From assembly GCF_004138285.1 (NCBI RefSeq), contig NZ_SCFN01000005.1:646466-710465 (forward strand): a stretch of DNA of 64,000 bases. The letters are read 5' to 3'. Source of the DNA: Gottfriedia acidiceleris. GTDB taxonomy: Bacteria; Bacillota; Bacilli; Bacillales; Bacillaceae_G. Made by a program: the position numbers and the translations under genes. Shown here in pieces: positions 19,240 through 31,205 of the stretch. The first letter of the stretch is position 1. Every line of letters starts with the position of its first letter. Below the pieces are notes generated by a model. That model saw nothing but the letters and a program-made list of their open reading frames with translations, did not search any database and was not told the DNA's origin.

Positions 19240-19360
19240 GATTGGAACGTAAGGTGCGAGACTCCTGTGGGAAAAGAGGGAAGGGTGAGACCCCGCAGGC
19301 GCGCCGAGGAGGCTCACCTCTCTCCCCACGGAAAGGGAGCATCCTGAAGTGGAAATCGAC
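19240..19360 (+). repeat. dispersed repeat core, copy D (core only)
   Basis: About 121 bp matching the cores of copies A, B and C (GATTGGAACG ... GAGACTCCT ... GCCGAGGAGGCTCA ... GTGGAAATC), but without the flanking ~180-300 bp those copies share. It lies in the 918-bp gap between the DUF3298 gene and the DUF2164 gene. The rest of the gap is AT-rich with three terminators and no gene; an 84-codon minus-strand frame over it is a shadow. Confidence 0.85.
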
Positions 19361-19401
19361 GTAGTACTTATTTTAGTAGAACAATGTTTACGGAAATAGA
19401 C

Positions 19402-19432
19402 AAAATAAAAAGCTGTCGACTTTTTCGACAGC
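19402..19432 (-). terminator. minus-strand terminator beside repeat copy D
   Basis: GCTGTCGA and TCGACAGC form a perfect stem; on the minus strand it is followed by TTTTTATTTT. It may end transcription of the DUF2164 gene, which is 245 bp away. Confidence 0.65.
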
Positions 19433-19435
19433 ATT

Positions 19436-19466
19436 AGAACCTTCATTTTATAAAAGGTTCTTTTTC
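19436..19466 (+). terminator. hairpin with T-run (plus strand)
   Basis: AGAACCTT and AAGGTTCT pair around an AT loop, followed by TTTTTCTTT. It lies three bases from the minus-strand terminator, so the two act as a back-to-back pair. Confidence 0.55.
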
Positions 19467-19676
19467 TTTATTTATTTGATAATTTGATAAATGAAATAAA
19501 GCATTTTCGTAAATAATGGTAGAGTCTGCATGAAAACATTCATTTGTTTTAACAATATAAGAATAAGTTGAACAACTATATAAATATTGAATAATCTAAA
19601 AGTGAGTATGTACGATTAATAAAGTGTGAGCTAAAGGCCGCTAAGAACTAAAAGCAAAGAAGTTTACTAAAACAAT

Positions 19677-19922
19677 TTAATCTTCAATCTGTTCTTTTAA
19701 TAATAAAGCATAAAGATCTTCAACTCGTTCGGACATAAATCTTTGTGAGTCCTCAACTCCCTTATTGTAAAACATAGGTCCAAGTTTTTGTGATATAAAG
19801 TCTAATAGCAACATTGCACTTAATTCACTTAATTCTTCGTCTTTTTCCTGTAAGAAATACGTTTGTAGTTGATTAATCGCAAATTTTTGTTGATCTGGTG
19901 AAAGCTTAGTTGTTTTAGACAT
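19677..19922 (-). CDS. DUF2164 family protein
   Basis: 81-residue, charged, mostly helical soluble protein with the segments KLSPDQQKFAINQLQTYF and GVEDSQRFMSERVEDLYAL, which I recognise as DUF2164. The function is unknown. The ribosome site AAGAGGCG lies upstream of the ATG on the minus strand. It is divergent from the suf operon, which starts 243 bp away. Confidence 0.8.
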   Translation of the reverse strand: MSKTTKLSPDQQKFAINQLQTYFLQEKDEELSELSAMLLLDFISQKLGPMFYNKGVEDSQRFMSERVEDLYALLLKEQIED

Positions 19923-20051
19923 TAAATTCGCCTCTTTTTTAGTTGTGATATTAGATTTTTAATTTCCTATATATATAGTATCTCTATTTATTCTTTTTTT
20001 GCGAAAAAAAGTTACACGTAATAAAACTTTTTTGGTAAAATAGTGCACGGC

Positions 20052-20103
20052 TTGAAAATACTTTTTAATTGCTTTAAGATTAGAATGAGAATAAAATGAG
20101 AAT
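20052..20103 (+). promoter_or_regulatory. sigma-A promoter and direct repeat upstream of sufC
   Basis: -35 TTGAAA (20052-20057), a 17-base spacer and -10 TAAGAT (20075-20080). Directly downstream, ATGAGAAT occurs twice (20085-20092 and 20096-20103), 11 bases apart, about one helical turn, around the expected transcription start. This is a possible operator for an iron or Fe-S regulator; that role is inferred. Confidence 0.6.
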
Positions 20104-20165
20104 GAACTTAAAATAGCCATTTTCTATTTTATAGAATTTTTATGTAATATTATGGAGGGTGTAAA

Positions 20166-20951
20166 ATGGGAGCTTCTACATTAAAAATAAAAGACCTTCA
20201 AGTAGCAATTGAAGGAAAGCAAATTTTAAAAGGTGTAAACCTTGAAGTAAAAGGTGGAGAAATTCACGCAATCATGGGACCAAATGGTACAGGTAAATCA
20301 ACTTTATCTTCTGCTATTATGGGTCATCCAAAATATGAAGTAATCGGTGGTAGCATCGAGCTAGATGGCAACGATGTTTTAGAAATGGAAGTTGATGAGC
20401 GCGCTCAAGCTGGTCTTTTCCTTGCTATGCAATACCCAAGTGAAATTAGCGGTGTAACAAACGCAGATTTCTTACGTTCTGCGATGAATGCACGTCGCGA
20501 AGAAGGCGATGAAATTTCATTAATGAAATTTATCCGTACATTAGATAAAAACATGGAATTCTTAGAAATGGATCCAGAAATGGCTCAACGTTACTTAAAT
20601 GAAGGCTTCTCAGGTGGAGAGAAAAAACGTAATGAGATTCTTCAAATGATGATGATCCAACCTAAAATTGCTATTCTTGACGAAATTGACTCAGGTTTAG
20701 ATATCGATGCATTAAAAGTAGTTTCTAAAGGTGTTAACGAAATGCGTGGAGAAGAGTTTGGTTGCTTAATCATCACTCACTACCAACGTTTATTAAACTA
20801 CATTACTCCTGACTTCGTTCACGTAATGATGCAAGGTCGTATTGTAAAATCAGGTGGTCCTGAATTAGCTGCACGTTTAGAAGCTGAAGGATATGACTGG
20901 ATTAAACAAGAGTTAGGTATCGAAGACGAGACTGTTGGGCAAGAAGCTTAA
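20166..20951 (+). CDS. sufC: Fe-S cluster assembly ATPase SufC
   Basis: 261-residue ABC-type ATPase. Walker A GPNGTGKST is at 38-46, the signature FSGGEKKRNE near 152, and the Walker B region LDEIDSGLDID near 178. It energises the SufBCD scaffold. The ribosome site GGAGGGTG precedes the ATG. It is first in sufC-D-S-U-B, the usual Firmicutes order. Confidence 0.97.
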   Translation: MGASTLKIKDLQVAIEGKQILKGVNLEVKGGEIHAIMGPNGTGKSTLSSAIMGHPKYEVIGGSIELDGNDVLEMEVDERAQAGLFLAMQYPSEISGVTNADFLRSAMNARREEGDEISLMKFIRTLDKNMEFLEMDPEMAQRYLNEGFSGGEKKRNEILQMMMIQPKIAILDEIDSGLDIDALKVVSKGVNEMRGEEFGCLIITHYQRLLNYITPDFVHVMMQGRIVKSGGPELAARLEAEGYDWIKQELGIEDETVGQEA

Positions 20952-20970
20952 TCGGATAGGAGGGATTCTC

Positions 20971-23934
<2,964 letters not shown>

Positions 23935-23980
23935 CTTCTGAGCTTTAATCCTCCTCTTCTATTAGAAGGGAGCAAGAATA

Positions 23981-25378
23981 ATGTCTACTAATTTGCCAGA
24001 TATTAGTGATTATAAATATGGTTTTCATGATCGTGACGTATCGATTTTCCGTTCTGAACGTGGATTAACAAAAGAAATCGTTGAAGAAATTTCACGCATG
24101 AAAAATGAACCACAATGGATGTTAGATTTCCGTTTAAAATCTTTACAACATTTTTATGATATGCCAATGCCTCAATGGGGTGGAGACATGTCTGATTTAC
24201 GCTTTGATGAAATTACTTATTATGTAAAGCCATCAGAGAAAACAGAAAAGTCTTGGGATGAAGTACCTGAAGAAATCAAAAATACTTTTGATAAATTAGG
24301 TATTCCTGAAGCTGAACAAAAGTATTTAGCGGGTGTTTCTGCTCAGTACGAATCTGAAGTAGTTTATCATAGTATGAAGCAAGACTTAACGGACCTTGGA
24401 ATTCTGTTTACTGATACAGATACTGCATTACGTGAACACGAAGACATCTTCAAAGAACACTTTGGTAAAGTAATTCCACCAACAGATAACAAATTCTCTG
24501 CATTAAACTCTGCAGTTTGGTCTGGTGGATCATTCATTTACGTGCCAAAAGGTGTTAAAGTTGACACGCCACTTCAAGCGTATTTCCGTATTAACTCTGA
24601 AAATATGGGTCAATTTGAACGTACATTAATCATCGCTGACGAAGGTGCACATGTACATTACGTTGAAGGATGTACAGCTCCTGTATATACAACAAACTCA
24701 CTTCACTCTGCAGTAGTAGAAATCATCATTAAGAAGGATGCATACTGCCGATATACAACAATTCAGAACTGGGCGAATAACGTATTCAACCTAGTTACGA
24801 AACGTGCCGTTTGTGAAGCGAACGCAACAATGGAATGGATCGATGGAAACATTGGTTCAAAATTAACAATGAAATACCCAGCAGTTATCCTTAAAGGTGA
24901 AGGTGCTCGTGGCCTTACACTTTCTATTGCAATTGCTGGTAAAGGACAACACCAAGATGCTGGTGCTAAAATGATTCACTTAGCTCCAAATACTTCTTCT
25001 ACAATTGTTTCGAAATCTATTTCTAAACATGGTGGTAAAGTAACGTACCGTGGTATCGTACACTTCGGTCGTAAAGCAACTGGATCACGCTCAAATATCG
25101 AGTGTGATACGTTAATTATGGATAATGCATCAACTTCTGATACAATTCCATACAACGAAATTTTAAATGACAATATTTCTCTTGAGCATGAAGCGAAAGT
25201 TTCAAAAGTATCTGAAGAGCAATTATTCTACTTAATGAGCCGTGGTATTTCTGAGCAAGAAGCTACAGAAATGATCGTAATGGGCTTCATTGAGCCATTT
25301 ACAAAAGAATTACCAATGGAATACGCAGTTGAAATGAACCGTCTGATTAAATTCGAGATGGAAGGTTCAATTGGTTAA
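23981..25378 (+). CDS. sufB: Fe-S cluster assembly scaffold SufB
   Basis: 465-residue SufB, the main scaffold subunit, with [16 protein letters not shown] near residue 230 and [13 protein letters not shown] near 345. The ribosome site is GAAGGGAG. It is the last gene of the suf operon. Its final 31 bases (25346-25376) recur exactly at 33009-33039, where the frame would end G-L-stop instead of G-stop. The present 3' end may therefore have been supplied by an integrated element. Confidence 0.97.
   Translation: MSTNLPDISDYKYGFHDRDVSIFRSERGLTKEIVEEISRMKNEPQWMLDFRLKSLQHFYDMPMPQWGGDMSDLRFDEITYYVKPSEKTEKSWDEVPEEIKNTFDKLGIPEAEQKYLAGVSAQYESEVVYHSMKQDLTDLGILFTDTDTALREHEDIFKEHFGKVIPPTDNKFSALNSAVWSGGSFIYVPKGVKVDTPLQAYFRINSENMGQFERTLIIADEGAHVHYVEGCTAPVYTTNSLHSAVVEIIIKKDAYCRYTTIQNWANNVFNLVTKRAVCEANATMEWIDGNIGSKLTMKYPAVILKGEGARGLTLSIAIAGKGQHQDAGAKMIHLAPNTSSTIVSKSISKHGGKVTYRGIVHFGRKATGSRSNIECDTLIMDNASTSDTIPYNEILNDNISLEHEAKVSKVSEEQLFYLMSRGISEQEATEMIVMGFIEPFTKELPMEYAVEMNRLIKFEMEGSIG
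25346..25376 (+). repeat. 31-bp direct repeat, left copy (attL-like) at the sufB 3' end
   Basis: Exact 31-base match to 33009-33039, starting ATTAAATTCGAG and ending TTCAATTGGTT. It codes for the last residues of SufB. The two copies are in the same orientation, 7,663 bp apart, and bound the sugar cassette. Confidence 0.9.
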
Positions 25379-25423
25379 AACTCTACAAATGTTGTTGAAC
25401 AAACATTTGAGGCGTTTTAAGGG

Positions 25424-25457
25424 CTCTCAACCAATTTGGTTGGGGGTCTTTTTTTAT
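25424..25457 (+). terminator. terminator after sufB
   Basis: CTCAACCAA pairs with TTGGTTGGGG, followed by TTTTTTT. A second small stem (AAATGTT/AACATTT) lies at 25387-25408. Confidence 0.75.
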
Positions 25458-25567
25458 ACAAAACTTGAATTTGTCTACATAGCATAGCACAAGAAGATAT
25501 GTATACGCATAATCTTTATAGAAATCCTTAATTCCCTATTAACTAGGTTCTGGAAAGGAAACTTAAT

Positions 25568-26086
25568 ATGAATAATAGAAACAATAGCTCCATTTACATT
25601 ATTTCAGGTCCATATGGTGTAGGTAAATCGACAGTTACAAAGGCACTTGCCCAGGAGTTAGAAAATGCTGCAGTAATAGAAGGTGACTTAATCAAATTAA
25701 TGTTCGGAGGAAAAAAACTACCTCCGTGGGAAGAAATGTTAGCTATTATATGGAAAAATATTCTCTCATTAACAAAGAACTTTCTTGAAAATAACATTAA
25801 TGTAATTATCGATTATGTTGTTGAAAGTGAGTTAGAGTGGTTAGATAAGCACTTATCGGATTTAAATGTAAAAATTCATTATGTGGTATTACGGGCAGAT
25901 GATGATATGATTATTAGTCGATTAAATCAAAGGGGGGATGATTATTTAATAGAAGGATCTTTATATTTAAAAAACAAACTTGAAAACTTTTTGCCAAACA
26001 AAAAATATCTCTATGATACAACAAATAAACAGCCCGTTGAAATTATTCATGATTTAAAAAAGCGCTTTGATCAATTTTGTCTATAA
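25568..26086 (+). CDS. small P-loop kinase-like ATPase
   Basis: 172 residues. Walker A GPYGVGKST is at 14-22, followed by an ALAQEL helix; a VIIDYVVE strand lies near residue 80, and a basic lid-like region (RLNQRGDD) near 118. It resembles AAA_33 or chloramphenicol-phosphotransferase-type small-molecule kinases; the substrate is unknown. It is the first gene inside the left repeat, with its own weak ribosome site (GGAAAGG), and is separated by 233 bp from the sugar genes, so it may be independent cargo. Confidence 0.65.
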   Translation: MNNRNNSSIYIISGPYGVGKSTVTKALAQELENAAVIEGDLIKLMFGGKKLPPWEEMLAIIWKNILSLTKNFLENNINVIIDYVVESELEWLDKHLSDLNVKIHYVVLRADDDMIISRLNQRGDDYLIEGSLYLKNKLENFLPNKKYLYDTTNKQPVEIIHDLKKRFDQFCL

Positions 26087-26257
26087 CTTTGACTACACTA
26101 ACATTGTTTGTCAGTTTACCCTAGCCCTCTCCTGTACTTCTTAAATACTTTTTCCCGTTTCAAGTAAGTCTCATTTTAACTTTCCTTTCTAAAATGCGTT
26201 TTTGAATGTTGGATACGCCTAAACAATTCTGAAAATTAAGAATATGTTATTAAGAAA

Positions 26258-26286
26258 TTGACATAGCAACTAATAGATGTTTATTC
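26258..26286 (+). promoter_or_regulatory. possible promoter of the sugar cassette
   Basis: TTGACA at 26258-26263, followed 17 bases later by TTATTC, a poor -10. It lies 34 bases before the cytidylyltransferase start codon and is the best candidate for the cassette's transcription start. Confidence 0.4.
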
Positions 26287-26319
26287 AAGAAGCAGAATGT
26301 CAGGATAGGAGAGAAAAAT

Positions 26320-27033
26320 GTGAAGGTCTTAATTTTAGCTGGAGGGTTTGGCACAAGAATAAGTGAAGAAACCCATTTAAAGCCGAAACCTATGATAGAG
26401 ATTGGTGACAAACCCATTTTATGGCATATCATGAAGCTTTACTCTAGTTATGGTTATAACGACTTTATTATCTGTTTAGGGTATAAGAGCCATGTAATCA
26501 AGGAGTATTTTTTAAATTATTACCTATATAATTCTGATTTAACATTTGATTTTCAGAAGGGAAATGAATTTATTATTCACCAGAATTCGGTTGAACCTTG
26601 GAGGGTTACCTTGGTTGACACTGGCTTAAATACAATGACTGGTGGCCGAATTAAGAAAGTGCAGGATTATGTTGGTAATGAATCTTTTATGTTGACCTAC
26701 GGTGACGGAGTAGGTGATGTAAATATTAAGGAATTAGTAGAATTCCATCACTTACATGGGAAGCTGGCTACATTAACAACTACACAGCCTCAAGGCAGGT
26801 TTGGAGTTTTATCCTTGTCCAATGATCAGAACGTAGAGAAGTTTCAAGAGAAAATACCAGAAAATGGCAGTTGGATAAATGCTGGCTTTTTTGTATTGCA
26901 GCCAGAAGTATTTAATTACCTGAACAACGGTGAACAAACCATATTTGAAAAGGAGCCCTTAGAAAACCTGGCTAAAGATGGTCAATTAATGGCATATAAA
27001 CATAATAGTTTTTGGCATCCAATGGATACATAA
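26320..27033 (+). CDS. glucose-1-phosphate cytidylyltransferase, frameshifted near the 3' end
   Basis: 237 residues of a nucleotidyltransferase that would make CDP-glucose (RfbF family, usually about 257 residues). The signature LAGGFGTR is at 6-13, KPKPMIEIG follows, and TYGDGVGDV near 128 holds a metal-binding aspartate. After HPMDT the frame meets TAA. In another frame, bases 27041-27100 encode the missing tail (YLQEMWESNKAPWNIW...) and end at TAA 27098-27100. Only seven bases separate the two parts where the family needs about twelve, so a small deletion has shifted the frame. The GTG start lies behind GATAGGAG. Function may be impaired; a sequencing error is possible. Confidence 0.85.
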   Translation: MKVLILAGGFGTRISEETHLKPKPMIEIGDKPILWHIMKLYSSYGYNDFIICLGYKSHVIKEYFLNYYLYNSDLTFDFQKGNEFIIHQNSVEPWRVTLVDTGLNTMTGGRIKKVQDYVGNESFMLTYGDGVGDVNIKELVEFHHLHGKLATLTTTQPQGRFGVLSLSNDQNVEKFQEKIPENGSWINAGFFVLQPEVFNYLNNGEQTIFEKEPLENLAKDGQLMAYKHNSFWHPMDT

Positions 27034-27040
27034 GACATAT

Positions 27041-27100
27041 TTACAAGAAATGTGGGAGTCCAATAAAGCTCCATGGAATATATGGGATAAAAATAATTAA
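27041..27100 (+). pseudogene. out-of-frame 3' tail of the cytidylyltransferase
   Basis: In this frame the bases read YLQEMWESNKAPW and end DKNN-stop, the expected C-terminal helix of RfbF-type proteins. It is separated from the upstream frame by an apparent five-base deletion. Confidence 0.75.
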
Positions 27101-27178
27101 GAACAACAGTTTTTAATGTATGCCTCTGTAATTAGTGCAATCGTTTTATTAAAAAGAGTGAATGTGGAGGTAGATAAC

Positions 27179-28279
27179 TTGGATTTATATGAAAAACACA
27201 ATATCTATCAGTCAGATCTTCAATATATATTTAATAATCTTGATCAGACAGAAATAGAAAAACTTAAGGATTCATCAATCCTCATAACGGGTTGCGCCGG
27301 ATTCTTAGGCTATTATTTCATGTCATTTTTATCTAATTATTCAGCGCAACTTGGTATTAAAAAGATTATTGGAATTGACAATTTTAAACTAGGAAAACCC
27401 AAATGGATTACAGATTTAAGGAAATTAAATCCAAAGATTGAATTATACATTTTTGATATTACTGAGTTTTCATTATTTGATACTAATAAAATTAACGATG
27501 TTGATTTTATTATCCACATGGCTTCGATTGCCTCGCCAACCTTTTATAGAAAATATCCTCTTGAAACCTTAGATGCTAATGTATTTGGACTAAGAGCTTT
27601 GTTAGACTTTTATAAGGATAAAAGCATTAAAGGGTTTTTGTTTTTCTCCAGCAGTGAAGTTTATGGTGATCCATTTCCGAGTTACATTCCAACTTCCGAG
27701 GAGTATAGAGGAAATGTGGCAATGATAGGACCACGCGCATGCTATGATGAGGCAAAACGATTCGGAGAGACGCTATGTTACTTATACGCCGAAAAATTTG
27801 GTATGCCCATTTCAATTGTCAGACCATTTAATAATTATGGTCCCGGAATGAGACTTGATGATAAAAGGGTGCCTGCTGACTTTGCAAAAGCTATTATTGA
27901 GAATAAAAAACTGATTATGCACTCCGACGGAAAACCAACTCGAACATTTTGTTATGTTACAGATGCAATCACTGGTTATTTAAAGGCGCTACTATATGAA
28001 CCATTTGACTACTTTAATATAGGAATAGATACACCTGAAATTTCAATTAAAGAATTAGCTCAGATTTATAAGGATGCAGGCTCAGCAATTTTTGGTTTTA
28101 ATCAGTCTATAGAATTTAAAGAATCGGAAGAAAAGAGCTATCTAACACATAATCCATTAAGAAGATGTCCTGATATTTCAAAGGCAAGAAAATTTTTAAA
28201 CTATTCACCAACAATATCAATTGTTGAAGGTATCGATCGCTTTCTAACCTTTTTGAAGGAAGAGGGTGAAATTCATTGA
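27179..28279 (+). CDS. NAD-dependent SDR enzyme, UDP-glucuronate decarboxylase (UXS)-like
   Basis: 366-residue extended short-chain dehydrogenase. The NAD loop TGCAGFLG is at 37-44, and the catalytic SSSEVYGDP near 155 and YDEAK (Tyr189, Lys193) follow. The block YRGNVAMIGPRACYDEAKR and the later TRTFCYVTD closely follow UXS/dTDP-glucose dehydratase patterns, nearest UXS. With the next gene (a Ugd-like dehydrogenase), a UDP-glucose to UDP-glucuronate to UDP-xylose route is plausible; that is inference. I chose TTG at 27179, eight bases after GGAGG. The upstream in-frame ATG at 27116 has no ribosome site. It overlaps the next gene by four bases. Confidence 0.8.
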   Translation: MDLYEKHNIYQSDLQYIFNNLDQTEIEKLKDSSILITGCAGFLGYYFMSFLSNYSAQLGIKKIIGIDNFKLGKPKWITDLRKLNPKIELYIFDITEFSLFDTNKINDVDFIIHMASIASPTFYRKYPLETLDANVFGLRALLDFYKDKSIKGFLFFSSSEVYGDPFPSYIPTSEEYRGNVAMIGPRACYDEAKRFGETLCYLYAEKFGMPISIVRPFNNYGPGMRLDDKRVPADFAKAIIENKKLIMHSDGKPTRTFCYVTDAITGYLKALLYEPFDYFNIGIDTPEISIKELAQIYKDAGSAIFGFNQSIEFKESEEKSYLTHNPLRRCPDISKARKFLNYSPTISIVEGIDRFLTFLKEEGEIH

Positions 28280-29529
28280 TTACTGTAATTGGCCTTGGAT
28301 TTGTTGGATTGACCACGGCTTTAGGATTTAGCGAGAAAGGGTATCATGTTTACGGTTTTGATATTGATCAAAAGAAGAAGGAGCAATTAAGAAATGGTAA
28401 GATTCCCTTTTATGAACCTAATCTTAATGAAAAATTAAATAAGCACTTTAATAAAGGTTTTACGATTACAGATGATTTACAGGAAGCTGTAATCAACAGT
28501 GAAGTTATCTTCCTTTGTGTGGGAACCCCGAGCAAAAAAGATGGTAGTGCGGATTTGGGATATATCTTCGAAGCTATTAAAAATGTAGCAGGCTATATAA
28601 AAAAGCCTGAGTTTAAAGTATTAGTGATCAAATCGACTATTCCTCCATCCACAACAAGTGAAAAGATTAAACCATATCTGGAAAATTTAGGTTTTAAGGT
28701 TGGAGTTGAAATTGGCCTAACCAATAATCCTGAATTTTTAAGAGAAGGATATGCTTGGGACGATTTTATGAATCCTGATCGTATTGTTGTTGGCCAGGAG
28801 GATGATAAAAGTGGACGGATACTCGAAACGATATACCAAATTTTTAATGCCCCGATTTACCAGGTTTCTTTAAATACTGCTGAATATATTAAGTATTTAT
28901 CTAACACGATGCTGGCTACTCTTATCAGTTTCGCAAATGAACAGTCACTAATCGCTAGGTCTATCGGAAATATTGATATAAAAAGAGCCTTTCAGGTCTT
29001 ACATCTTGATAGAAGGTGGAGTGGCGCACCAGCTAATATGTCATCTTATGTATTCCCGGGTTGTGGATTTGGCGGCTACTGCCTTCCTAAAGATACGATG
29101 GCTTTAGTTAGTCAGTCCTTAAAGAATTCTTACACACCAGAACTATTAACAAGTACCCTAAAAGTAAATGAAGCCATTAAAGAATTTGTTGTCATTGATA
29201 TAGAAAGAAAAGTTGAAAAGAATGAAAATATAGGAATCCTCGGGTTAGCATTTAAGCCAAATTCAAATGACATTAGGGATACACCGGCAAAAGCTATAAT
29301 TCAAGGTTTACTTCAAAAAGGATACACAAATATCATCGCCTATGATCCTATGGCAAACGAAGAGTTTAAAGAGGCAAATGGCTTTCCTATTCAATATTCT
29401 CCTAACTTATCATCACTGCTTTCAATGGTTGATCATGTTGTAATTTTAACAGCTTGGGATGAATTTACTAAAAATGAAGAGTCGATAAAGAAAAAGAACG
29501 TTTTCGATTACCGTTATATTTACCACTAG
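28276..29529 (+). CDS. UDP-glucose 6-dehydrogenase family protein
   Basis: 417-residue nucleotide-sugar dehydrogenase. The NAD motif GLGFVG is at 6-11, the lysine lies in EYIKYLSNT near 214, and the catalytic cysteine in GGYCLPKD near 268. A C-terminal NDP-sugar domain follows. It oxidises UDP-glucose (or a related NDP-sugar) to the uronate. Its TTG start overlaps the upstream stop codon (TTGA), so it is coupled to the UXS-like gene and the two probably work in sequence. Confidence 0.87.
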   Translation: MITVIGLGFVGLTTALGFSEKGYHVYGFDIDQKKKEQLRNGKIPFYEPNLNEKLNKHFNKGFTITDDLQEAVINSEVIFLCVGTPSKKDGSADLGYIFEAIKNVAGYIKKPEFKVLVIKSTIPPSTTSEKIKPYLENLGFKVGVEIGLTNNPEFLREGYAWDDFMNPDRIVVGQEDDKSGRILETIYQIFNAPIYQVSLNTAEYIKYLSNTMLATLISFANEQSLIARSIGNIDIKRAFQVLHLDRRWSGAPANMSSYVFPGCGFGGYCLPKDTMALVSQSLKNSYTPELLTSTLKVNEAIKEFVVIDIERKVEKNENIGILGLAFKPNSNDIRDTPAKAIIQGLLQKGYTNIIAYDPMANEEFKEANGFPIQYSPNLSSLLSMVDHVVILTAWDEFTKNEESIKKKNVFDYRYIYH

Positions 29530-29592
29530 TTAACAATTAAAGGGATACCTAAGCTGCAGACTAAAATTTAAACTTGAAAGGAGTTTGAACAG

Positions 29593-31191
29593 TTGAAACA
29601 TTATTACTGCTCAACGTTTAGTAAGGATTACGCCTATAAAGGTTTATTATTATACAACTCAATTGAACAACATGATAAAGATTTTCATTTTTTTATGATA
29701 TGTCTTCATGAAGAAGCAAAAAAATTATTTGAGAAAATGAATCTAACTCATGCAACTATAATAAGTTTGGAAGAGATTGAAAAGGAAGACAAAGAATTAC
29801 TTTCGGTAAAAGGCTCTCGAAATGACAAGGAATATATTTGGACCTCTAAAGCGACGGTATGTATATATCTATTAAAACAATTCGAAGAAATCGATCATAT
29901 TGTATGGCTGGACGGTGATACCTTCTTTTTTTCGAATCCAGAACCTATTTTTACCGAATGGGGAGAATACTCTGTTACGTTAACAGCTGAAAAATGGCTA
30001 AAGGAACATAGTATATTAGGCGATACGAACGGCATCTATAATACCGGTTATATGGGTTTTAAAAGAGATGAATATTCGATGGTATGCCTTCATTGGTTTA
30101 GAAAGAAGCTTATAGAATGGTGTTTTGACAGATGGGAAAAAGGACGTTGGAGCGACCAGGTATATGCAAATGATTGGCCTATGAGATTTCAGAATATTGG
30201 TATTATTGAGAATGTAGGTGTCAATCTTACTCCTTATATCATAAATTACAGGTTAATAGAAAGTCCAGTTATTAAAAAAGACAAAGATATATTTATAAAT
30301 AATGAAAAAATAATATTTTTCCATTTTTATGGGTTTAAATACTATGATGGTAATGTCTTTGATATTTGTAATTATGTAATGAACTGCAGAGATGACGTCA
30401 CTAAGCATATTTATATTCCCTATATAAATGCCTCAATAGCAATGATGAATAAAATAAAAGAAGTGGACAGTAACTTCGTTCAAGAAAAGAGTATAAAAGA
30501 TAATCATATAAGAAATTATTTTAACCTTGAAATAAATTTGTCAGCTGATAAAGGAAAAAATAACCTATGTACAATTATTGGGAAAGAATCTCTTGAACAA
30601 GGTTTAGCACTTTTTAACTCCCTTAAGATGAATACACCCAATTTTCAACTATGGATTTGCTGTCTAGATGAGAGCACCTATTCCTTCTTTTACAAATTGA
30701 GTTTAGATCATGTCCTTCTTATAAATTTAAAAAATCTTGAAGGCAACGAGTTATTAAGCATCAAAGATACTCGAAGCCCTGAGGAATATATCCGGACATT
30801 AAAACCTTCCTTTATTTCATATATATTTAAAAATAATTATCAAGTAAATTCTCTTGTTTATACCGACGTTGATAACAGCCTTTATACAGATTTTAATAAC
30901 TTATTTGATGAATTGAAGCGTGGGAACTCTCTTTTAATTTTCACGAGGCCAGTTACTACTGAAGAAGAAAAGAATTATGGTGTGTATGATGCTGGACTAA
31001 TAGGATTTAACAGAGATGAAATCGCACTAGAATGCCTGTACAAATGGAAGAAGGATTGTATTAATTGGTGTTTTAACAAAGTGGAAGTAGAGCTATGGTT
31101 AGACCAAAAGTATTTAGACCAATGGCCGAATCAGTATACAGGTTTAAAAGTCATGGAGAGTCCCACTAGAACTCTTGATTCAGAAAAATAA
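29593..31191 (+). CDS. two-domain GT-A type glycosyltransferase (internal duplication)
   Basis: 532 residues made of two similar halves. Domain 1 (about 1-270) has WLDGDTFFF with a DxD near 110 and ends in WSDQVYANDWP. Domain 2 (about 315-532) has YTDVDNSLY with a DxD near 424 and ends in WLDQKYLDQWP. Each half also repeats the EYI.T.K and GFNRDE/GFKRDE blocks in the same order. Both halves keep their metal-binding aspartates, so both may be active. There are no membrane segments, so it acts in the cytoplasm, probably adding the cassette's sugar to a protein or lipid-linked glycan; donor and acceptor are unknown. The TTG start lies behind AAAGGAG. Confidence 0.75.
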   Translation: MKHYYCSTFSKDYAYKGLLLYNSIEQHDKDFHFFMICLHEEAKKLFEKMNLTHATIISLEEIEKEDKELLSVKGSRNDKEYIWTSKATVCIYLLKQFEEIDHIVWLDGDTFFFSNPEPIFTEWGEYSVTLTAEKWLKEHSILGDTNGIYNTGYMGFKRDEYSMVCLHWFRKKLIEWCFDRWEKGRWSDQVYANDWPMRFQNIGIIENVGVNLTPYIINYRLIESPVIKKDKDIFINNEKIIFFHFYGFKYYDGNVFDICNYVMNCRDDVTKHIYIPYINASIAMMNKIKEVDSNFVQEKSIKDNHIRNYFNLEINLSADKGKNNLCTIIGKESLEQGLALFNSLKMNTPNFQLWICCLDESTYSFFYKLSLDHVLLINLKNLEGNELLSIKDTRSPEEYIRTLKPSFISYIFKNNYQVNSLVYTDVDNSLYTDFNNLFDELKRGNSLLIFTRPVTTEEEKNYGVYDAGLIGFNRDEIALECLYKWKKDCINWCFNKVEVELWLDQKYLDQWPNQYTGLKVMESPTRTLDSEK

Positions 31192-31205
31192 CAATGGAGG
31201 AATTT

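Noticed and set aside
19192..19446. 84-codon minus-strand reading frame
   Set aside because: It overlies repeat core D and two terminators; the apparent protein is the repeat read in one frame.
27116..27178. In-frame ATG upstream of the UXS-like gene
   Set aside because: No ribosome site; TTG 27179 has GGAGG at proper spacing, and the extra residues do not fit the family.
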